Positions 6,001 to 8,948 of a DNA stretch of 8,948 nt are shown in pieces. The position numbers and the translations under genes are program-made. Numbering within the stretch: position 1 is the first letter of the stretch; each line of letters opens with the position of its first letter. The notes beneath the pieces were generated by a model. The model was not told the origin of the DNA and made no database searches. It saw nothing but the letters and a program-made list of their open reading frames with translations. Source of the DNA: Lachnospiraceae bacterium (GTDB taxonomy: Bacteria; Bacillota_A; Clostridia; Lachnospirales; Lachnospiraceae); contig JAGCAV010000271.1 of assembly GCA_017652545.1 (NCBI GenBank), positions 1 to 8,948 of the forward strand, read 5' to 3'.

Positions 6001-7605
6001 CGTGGTGGAAAGCTCCGCTGTCGGTTCCGGAAGATCCCTGAGGGCAGCGACCGCCGCGCTGATCTGCGCTTCACCGCGCGCATTCATGGCGTCATATTCG
6101 GCACCGTCGGAAATGACCTTGTTCCATTTTCCGTTCTTCCCGAGATAGATCAGGGCGAGCGCGAAATGGGAGGCCACATAGTATTCATCGTTAGATGAAC
6201 AGTCGGAGAGCACATCCTTCAGTCCGCCGCCGTTCCAGCCGGGGCCTCCGTAACAGTAGAACAGCGCTTTTTTCAGCAGGGGTGAACCGGTGATCCGTCT
6301 GGCGGTGTAACTGCCCGCGTCATCGGCGCCGAGGACCGGCTCCAGACAGTAGCAGACCCTGGTCTTGCCGTCCGGCATGGTGACGGTGCGGTATCTGGAA
6401 TAGCCGATGCTGGTCCGGCCGTTGGCCCATTCCATTCCGTCCGGCGTCCAGGACTGCGGGATGTTTTTGATGCCTCCATACTCGAGTTCAACGTCTGTGG
6501 AAGACGGTGCGGCCAGGGTGGCTGCAGCCATCAGCAGAACATCCTCATCCGGCATGACAAAGGAAAAGGTGTCCGTCGTCTCTGTGCCTGTCCCGGCTGC
6601 TGTCTCTTCGGGCACCGGATCCGGAGCAGAACCTGATCTGGCAAGCGGGACCTCCGCTCCTTCGATCAGCGTGAGGGCGCCGCTGTCCGTGCTGCTGCCG
6701 GCACCGGCGCCTGCGCCGATGCTGCCGCTGCCAAGACCGGCAGTTCCGGAGGTTTCCTCCGCGGACAGGACCAGTACCTGCCTGGCGCGGATCTGATCCA
6801 GATCGTGCGCCTCATCGGTTATGACATCAAAGGTGACCTGCTCGCCTTCCTGATAGGAAAGCCTGTCATCTTTCATGATAAATGTGACACCCGCCTGCGC
6901 CTCGAACAGGATGATATGGGTGTGATCCTCTTCAGATTCTGTCTCTGGTTCTTCTGTCTCTGTTTCGGATTCGGTTTCCGTAACAGTTTCTGAAACTGTT
7001 TCCGTTGCAGATTCCATTGCGGATTCCGTTGAGGGTTCCGTTTCTGTAAGGCTTTCGGCCTGCCCGGTCTCTGAGGCAGCCTCGGAAACGGCTTCGGTTC
7101 CGGTTTCCGAATCTGCATCATCAGCCTGCCCGGCTGATACAGCTTCCGGAGGGACATCTGTCTCCGCCGGCTGTGGATCGGTCTCCATCGGTTGCGGGTC
7201 AGTTTCCGCTGGCTGCGGATCGGTTTCCGCCGGCTGCGGATCAGTCTCCGCCGGCTGCGGGTCAGTTTCCGCCGGCCGCGGATCAGTCTCTGCCAGCTGC
7301 GGATCAGTCTCCGCCAGCTGTGGATCAGTCTCCATCGGTTGCGAATCAGTTTCCGCCGGTTCCGGCACCGGTTCATCCGGGACAGCCGGCGCAGGTTCGG
7401 TTTCAGGGACATCTGCCGCCGGCTCATCCGTGATCGCCTGGCCGGGACTTATTCCCTCCTGCTCCGTGAGGGCTTCCCCGGCAAATGCGAACAGAGGTCC
7501 GGGCGGGCTGAGCGGGGAAACCCCGGCTGATGCCGGTGAGAAGAGCAGTGAAGCCGCTGTGAGTATGGCACATGCTTTTTTTGAAACAAAGGGATGTTTT
7601 TTCAT
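2911..7605 (-). CDS. Giant sortase-anchored surface adhesin with thioester-like and SpaA/CnaB domains
   Basis: A 1564-residue wall protein, probably an adhesin or pilin-like stalk. In order: signal peptide 1-27 (basic start, hydrophobic core, ASA cleavage); ten 7-residue ETDPQP-type repeats (84-153); an acidic S/T/E linker to about 227; a beta domain interrupted by a G/A/S-rich insert and closing with FSFVMPDEDVLLMA (about 229-360); a thioester-like domain (about 372-528, with VCYCLEP and YCYGGPGW); a linking beta domain to 656; then eight SpaA/CnaB modules starting near 657, 754, 872, 983, 1092, 1214, 1318 and 1405. Most modules have an early lysine and a Y-x-x-x-E...GY motif typical of isopeptide-locked folds. 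A K/P-rich spacer, APKTGD (1527-1532), a membrane span and RKKREI form the sorting signal. The ATG follows AGGAGGT at 6 bases or less. No sortase is visible nearby. The ligand is unknown. Confidence 0.93.
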   Translation of the reverse strand: MKKHPFVSKKACAILTAASLLFSPASAGVSPLSPPGPLFAFAGEALTEQEGISPGQAITDEPAADVPETEPAPAVPDEPVPEPAETDSQPMETDPQLAETDPQLAETDPRPAETDPQPAETDPQPAETDPQPAETDPQPMETDPQPAETDVPPEAVSAGQADDADSETGTEAVSEAASETGQAESLTETEPSTESAMESATETVSETVTETESETETEEPETESEEDHTHIILFEAQAGVTFIMKDDRLSYQEGEQVTFDVITDEAHDLDQIRARQVLVLSAEETSGTAGLGSGSIGAGAGAGSSTDSGALTLIEGAEVPLARSGSAPDPVPEETAAGTGTETTDTFSFVMPDEDVLLMAAATLAAPSSTDVELEYGGIKNIPQSWTPDGMEWANGRTSIGYSRYRTVTMPDGKTRVCYCLEPVLGADDAGSYTARRITGSPLLKKALFYCYGGPGWNGGGLKDVLSDCSSNDEYYVASHFALALIYLGKNGKWNKVISDGAEYDAMNARGEAQISAAVAALRDLPEPTAELSTTQVSGTYDAASGFAVTQSVTYTSSIPGNTLKVALPEGVFLVSSSGEFSPGQSAVISPGDSFYLKKKDYSSAHTQELTLTAAVATDFEAYLINVGADRQNMGFSYVADKTFTLQVGWPDLLTSLQVIKIDSVTGTSSPVNGHYALDGTVFGIYADEERSQLLEQVTISGGSARSSESFVIGTTYYIAEIRENPEYQKNTAVYPVTAGAGGLAGVTCPNVPKGFGISVCKKDAETGEGAPPTSALRFAGARFAVYADEACQTRAADLNGQVLADLVTGEDGTASTPATLPVGDYWVRELEPPTGYLLSSEIRHVSAQDAKAAVISQNPAITLTFPQQIIRGNAALIKIKNDKDQSVRPAAGIRFRFTYVQDPSVSFTVCDAGENLIETDAEGYASTQSSAYPRGTLIYGEWRITEENPPEGFSPIDPFTIMVDSDGRTYRFSANDRHIYAALLIEKRDANTGSLLPLPGVAFRIFKEGADEALSLFDPASRTYQSIWVTDEDGMVQLPDTIPYGSYFLEEDPATLPEGYLVMERRSFSVTESSADPASPLVITADEPPQTGNITVKKTDAGTGKPLEGFTFLISAADDITDMTGAVRPGENADGEPVSLKAGTIVDRITTGPDGMAVSKDLFPGVYTVEEVSGTNGYAILTEKKTVELKPDRTAALEGQGSGAETAFENRPTTLKIFKKASGGNQPLEGVSFRIKAVSGSAAGDAAAGWGEQVCMTDASGQILVEKLPAGVTYEVQEIATLPGYNPDPNTVTFSVDEKGLIDGAWCRELTFTNVPNVLSISKQDITGGEEIPGATLEIRADDGTVIEQWTSTDTPHIITAIPAGNYTLTETLPAPGYTTAESIRFTVTDQLTVQRVTMKDDFTKVQISKADITDGQPLEGATLIITDSAGTELARWITTREPYYIEKLPVGSYTLTEISAPKGYEVAESVTFEVKDHGEIQKVTMYDHPAQPDIPGKKKPKTPKAKKAAVSKASTPVSQPSVAKAPKTGDTTNIILPALAALLSLIMIAYIVLHFIRKKREI
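3133..3654 (-). repeat. Tandem pair of duplicated CnaB/SpaA modules (domains 7 and 8)
   Basis: Residues 1318-1404 and 1405-1491 are both 87 long and align without a gap. I count about 38 identical positions, including ISK-DIT-G, YTLTE, GY, AES and VTM-D. Each has a lysine (K1324, K1411), a glutamate in YTLTE (E1372, E1459) and a terminal aspartate (D1402, D1489), the three residues needed for an intramolecular Lys-Asp isopeptide bond. They look like a tandem duplication nearest the wall anchor. Confidence 0.75.
6022..6492 (-). other. Thioester-domain-like region of the surface protein
   Basis: Residues about 372-528 match the layout of wall-protein thioester (TQXA/TED) domains: the cysteine motif VCYCLEP (C418, C420), then LLKKALFYCYGGPGW, then EYYVASHFALALIYLG. 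In active TEDs a cysteine forms a thioester with a glutamine of a later TQ motif and couples covalently to host surfaces. Here the expected TQ appears as SH (S479-H480), and two more cysteines (C451, C469) are present. The domain may be inactive or divergent. Confidence 0.65.
7147..7356 (-). repeat. Ten 21-bp tandem repeats coding [AM]ETDPQ[PL]
   Basis: Residues 84-153 are ten consecutive 7-residue units: one AETDSQP, METDPQL, AETDPQL, AETDPRP, four AETDPQP, METDPQP and AETDVPP. The DNA repeats every 21 bases with scattered silent changes. This is a low-complexity acidic stalk next to the signal peptide. Such in-frame arrays often change copy number by slippage without breaking the frame. There are no spacers, so it is not a CRISPR array. 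Confidence 0.93.
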
Positions 7606-7635
7606 AGACTACCTCCTGACATAAAATATTTATCA

Positions 7636-7653
7636 TACGCATTATAATGCGTA
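7636..7653. promoter_or_regulatory. Perfect 18-bp palindrome over the -10 box of the surface gene
   Basis: TACGCATTATAATGCGTA reads the same on both strands. Skipping two mismatched positions on each side, three more pairs match, giving an imperfect 28-bp palindrome (7631-7658). This is either a repressor operator or a recombinase crossover site: serine recombinase sites are imperfect palindromes of about this size with a 2-bp centre, and a recombinase gene starts 160 bases away. The symmetry is seen; the binding protein is inferred. Confidence 0.6.
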
Positions 7654-7669
7654 ACATATAGTTTGTAAA
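7641..7669 (-). promoter_or_regulatory. Promoter of the surface-protein gene
   Basis: On the minus strand TTTACA (7669-7664) and TATAAT (7646-7641) are separated by exactly 17 bases, close to the ideal housekeeping promoter. Transcription would start near 7634, giving a leader of about 29 bases that carries the AGGAGGT site (complement of 7611-7617). The -10 box is at the centre of an 18-bp palindrome, so any protein bound there would control the gene. Confidence 0.8.
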
Positions 7670-7756
7670 TACTCTCTATAAACAAAAAGCGCTGTCCAAA
7701 ATCCGCCAAAGAAATGGGGAAACAGAAAACAGCGTGATAAATAAGGGAGATTCATA

Positions 7757-7785
7757 TTTACAGACATTGCGTATTGATATAATAT
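7757..7785 (+). promoter_or_regulatory. Likely promoter of the recombinase gene
   Basis: TTTACA (7757-7762) is followed by TATAAT (7778-7783) at 15 bases or by the overlapping TAATAT (7780-7785) at 17 bases. Between the boxes lies CATTGCGTA (7765-7773), matching 7 of 9 positions of the half-site TAATGCGTA in the palindrome upstream, so both promoters may answer to one protein. The start would be about 25 bases before the ATG. Confidence 0.5.
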
Positions 7786-7816
7786 TTTACATGTCACAAA
7801 TGTCCCGGAGGAGGTC

Positions 7817-8455
7817 ATGAAAAAGTACGCGTATTGCCGTGTCAGCTCAAAAGACCAGAACCTGGACCGCCAGCTGGCCGCGCTCGAGTCCTGGCAGGTC
7901 CCGGAGGGAAATATATACTGTGACCGGCAATCCGGAAAGGACTTTGAACGGCCTGCTTACCTGCGCCTGATGCGAAGACTCCGGCCGGGGGATCAGCTGA
8001 TCATCAAGAGCATAGACCGGCTGGGCAGGAATTATGAGGAGATCCTGGAGCAGTGGAGAGTCCTGACAAAAGAAAAGCAGGTGAATATCGTGATCCTGGA
8101 CATGCCTCTTTTGAATACGGAGGGGGACAGGGATCTGGCAGGGACGCTGATCGCGGATATCGTACTGCAGCTGCTCTCCTATGTGGCAGAGACGGAGCGG
8201 GAGTTCATACGGCAGCGGCAGGCGGAGGGCATTGCCATCGCAAAGCAGAACGGCGTCCGGTTCGGAAGAGCACCCTTAAAGCGGCCTCCGGAATATGAAG
8301 CGATGAAGGCAGCCTGGGAACAGAAAAAGATCTCGGCACGCGCGGCAGCGCAGGAGCTGGGGATCACACATCGGACGTTTCTGAAGTGGGTGCGGGAGGA
8401 AACAGCAGAACCACCGGGGGAGACCCCGGGAATAAAAGAGGCAAATATGAAATAA
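7817..8455 (+). CDS. Serine recombinase, resolvase/invertase (Pin/Hin-like) family
   Basis: A 212-residue protein with the N-terminal resolvase catalytic domain (about 1-140). It starts KKYAYCRVSSKDQNLDRQL, placing R8 and the nucleophile S10 exactly where gamma-delta resolvase has them, and IDRLGRN supplies D67, R68 and R71. A long helix ending REFIRQRQAEGIAIAKQNG leads to the RFGRAP arm that lies along the minor groove. A C-terminal helix-turn-helix follows (about 172-193, ISARAAAQELGITHRTFLKW). All catalytic residues are present. Such enzymes invert or resolve DNA between short palindromic sites through a phosphoserine link. The ATG at 7817 follows GGAGGAGG with only 2-4 bases spacing. It diverges from the surface-protein gene across 211 bases, the arrangement expected for a local invertase controlling an adhesin. 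No transposase is seen with it, so a transposon resolvase is less favoured. Confidence 0.93.
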   Translation: MKKYAYCRVSSKDQNLDRQLAALESWQVPEGNIYCDRQSGKDFERPAYLRLMRRLRPGDQLIIKSIDRLGRNYEEILEQWRVLTKEKQVNIVILDMPLLNTEGDRDLAGTLIADIVLQLLSYVAETEREFIRQRQAEGIAIAKQNGVRFGRAPLKRPPEYEAMKAAWEQKKISARAAAQELGITHRTFLKWVREETAEPPGETPGIKEANMK

Positions 8456-8486
8456 ACAGCTGCAGATTTTCTGCAGCTGTTATTTA
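8455..8486 (+). terminator. Terminator after the recombinase gene
   Basis: AACAGCTGCAGA (8455-8466) pairs perfectly with TCTGCAGCTGTT (8470-8481) around a 3-base TTT loop. This 12-bp stem begins at the last base of the stop codon. It is followed by ATTTAT, a weak U-tract. The stem is strong and well placed, so termination is likely, if perhaps incomplete. Confidence 0.75.
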
Positions 8487-8567
8487 TGTAACCGATTGGG
8501 TAACCGGCACCGGATATAATCGAACCAAATAAGGTGGGAAAGAGCCTTTTGATATATGTGTAAGAAA

Positions 8568-8614
8568 TGGATACATAACTGTACTTTGGTATCCAGGAAA
8601 GGGGTGATAGGAAT
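8568..8614 (+). promoter_or_regulatory. Leader motif copy 1 (hairpin plus AAAGGGGT) before the 44-codon ORF
   Basis: GGATAC (8569-8574) can pair with GTATCC (8589-8594) over a 14-base loop. TATCC then AAAGGGGT follows (8590-8605), and an ATG comes 9 bases later. A second copy with the same order of elements precedes the gene at 8906. The G-run is the likely ribosome binding site, so the hairpin could affect translation. Meaning unknown. Confidence 0.35.
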
Positions 8615-8749
8615 ATGTCTGTATATGACCGGCGTCAGGAGAAATCTCTTATTATTTTGTTAAATGGCATTATTGCAAAAAAATTTTGGAAAACTGGGAA
8701 TAAAGTGCAAAAATTGAGAAGATATGGATTCAAAGGCATCGAAAACTGA
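8615..8749 (+). CDS. Small ORF, 44 residues, hypothetical
   Basis: ATG at 8615 is preceded at 6 bases by GGGGTGAT (8601-8608), a good ribosome binding site. The frame runs to TGA at 8747-8749. The peptide begins MSVYDRRQEK, has a short hydrophobic stretch (SLIILLNGIIA, about 11-21), and continues with a basic part rich in K, W and R (AKKFWKTGNKVQKLRR). I do not recognise it. It could be a small basic or membrane-associated peptide, a leader peptide or the remnant of a larger gene. The base composition is far more AT-rich than the genes to its left. No strong promoter is visible; TTGATA and TACATA at 8549-8577 is only a weak match. Confidence 0.35.
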   Translation: MSVYDRRQEKSLIILLNGIIAKKFWKTGNKVQKLRRYGFKGIEN

Positions 8750-8794
8750 AATGATCCCGCCTCAAAAAAGTATAGGCGGCGTTCAATTTGGGGA

Positions 8795-8858
8795 TTTACT
8801 TTTGACTGCAAAATGTGCTATATTCCAAATTGAATCTTTATACTATAGTGGATACTAT
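8795..8858 (+). promoter_or_regulatory. Two candidate promoters for the gene at 8906
   Basis: The first is TTTACT (8795-8800), 18 bases, then TATATT (8819-8824) with an extended -10 TGC in front. The second is TTGAAT (8830-8835), 17 bases, then TACTAT (8853-8858), which would start transcription about 40 bases before the ATG at 8906. Each is a moderate match. Both lie inside the 8577-8880 inverted repeat, so inversion of that segment would turn them away from the gene. Confidence 0.4.
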
Positions 8859-8898
8859 GCGTGGTTATCCAAGTACAGTTTGATATCCGAAAAGGGGT
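8849..8898 (+). promoter_or_regulatory. Leader motif copy 2 before the gene at 8906
   Basis: TGGATAC (8849-8855) is followed by two TATCC sequences (8866-8870 and 8884-8888) that can pair with GGATA. AAAAGGGGT (8890-8898) is the likely ribosome binding site, 8 bases before the ATG. The order of elements copies the leader at 8568-8614, but with an insert of about 14 bases carrying the inverted-repeat arm. Confidence 0.35.
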
Positions 8899-8905
8899 TT
8901 TATAT

Positions 8906-8948
8906 ATGAGAGGAAAAGACATAACCGGAAAGCAGATCAACGCTTTCA
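8906..8948 (+). CDS. Start of a gene running off the right edge, unidentified
   Basis: ATG at 8906 is preceded at 8 bases by AAGGGG (8892-8897). Fourteen codons are visible (MRGKDITGKQINAF). KDITGKQ resembles the DLTGQRFGRLTV-type opening of some phage-associated AP2/HNH DNA-binding proteins, but 14 residues are too few to assign a family. It is preceded by two candidate promoters and a leader hairpin, which supports a real start. Confidence 0.45.
   Translation, partial: MRGKDITGKQINAF

Larger units (their letters stand above)
7627..7743. repeat. Short inverted repeat bracketing the surface-gene promoter
   Basis: TATTTATCA (7627-7635) is mirrored by TGATAAATA (7735-7743). The inner flanks continue the symmetry with CGC (7638-7640) and GCG (7732-7734) if a 2-base gap is allowed. 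The 117-bp segment contains the whole surface-gene promoter. Inverting it would point that promoter at the recombinase gene. The repeat is short and AT-rich, so chance is possible. Confidence 0.35.
8577..8880. repeat. Inverted repeat enclosing about 300 AT-rich bases
   Basis: AACTGTACTT (8577-8586) is exactly mirrored by AAGTACAGTT (8871-8880). Allowing mismatches it extends inward to about 16 of 19 matched bases (8577-8595 and 8862-8880). The segment holds the 44-codon ORF and the candidate promoters for the gene at 8906. It could be an invertible segment, the ends of a small element, or two related regulatory hairpins; the sequence alone does not decide. Confidence 0.5.

Noticed and set aside
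7147..7356. Regularly repeated units considered as a CRISPR array
   Set aside because: The 21-bp units are directly adjacent with no unique spacers and are in frame within a large gene.
6873..7530. Long arginine-rich or proline/alanine-rich repeat frames over the 21-bp tandem array on both strands
   Set aside because: The 21-bp period keeps every frame open, so these repeat proteins are shadows of the ETDPQP array in the true frame.
8414..8429. CCGGGG-GAGA-CCCCGG hairpin near the 3' end of the recombinase gene
   Set aside because: It lies within the coding frame, has a 6-bp stem and no T-run; the hairpin after the stop codon is the better terminator.
8515..8520. TATAAT as a -10 box for the right-end ORFs
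   Set aside because: No acceptable -35 sequence lies 16-18 bases upstream and there is no extended -10 TG.
8724..8909. Plus-strand 61-codon open frame
   Set aside because: It has only a weak GAGAAG upstream, overlaps the 44-codon ORF and the candidate promoters, and its end overlaps the better supported start at 8906.

Overview
The window looks like a piece of a Clostridia chromosome, most likely from a Lachnospiraceae-type gut or rumen anaerobe. This rests on moderately GC-rich genes, strong AGGAGG ribosome binding sites, a PurF-like protein with Fe-S cysteines, a large sortase-anchored SpaA/CnaB surface protein and a small Pin/Hin-like serine recombinase. The taxonomic call is inference from gene style; there is no rRNA or tRNA in the window.

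Layout, left to right. The C-terminal part of a MATE-family transporter (2-556, +) runs in from the left edge. It is followed 15 bases later by an amidophosphoribosyltransferase paralog (572-1987, +), probably in the same transcript, which ends at a clear hairpin terminator. Convergent to it is a vapBC toxin-antitoxin pair (2657 down to 2023, -). Its promoter -10 box lies inside a perfect 15-bp inverted repeat, the likely autoregulatory operator. After about 200 AT-rich non-coding bases comes the dominant feature, a 1564-residue cell-wall-anchored surface protein (7605 down to 2911, -). It has a signal peptide, 7-residue tandem repeats, an acidic S/T/E stalk, a thioester-like domain, eight SpaA/CnaB-type modules and a C-terminal sorting signal.

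Upstream of the surface gene, and divergent from it, is a serine recombinase (7817-8455, +). The 211-base region between them carries a near-consensus promoter for the surface gene. Its TATAAT box sits at the centre of a perfect 18-bp palindrome, which extends to an imperfect 28-bp one. A 9-bp inverted repeat brackets that promoter. Together with the adjacent recombinase this suggests, without proving it, site-specific recombination or direct repression controlling the adhesin (phase variation or a res-like site).

The last 490 bases are markedly AT-richer and look like different DNA. They hold the recombinase terminator, a possible 44-residue ORF, an inverted repeat spanning about 300 bases, a leader motif present twice, two candidate promoters and the first 14 codons of a gene leaving the window.

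The most interesting items are the surface-protein/recombinase intergenic region and the PurF paralog. The latter appears to have lost every glutaminase residue I could align while keeping all four Fe-S cysteines.
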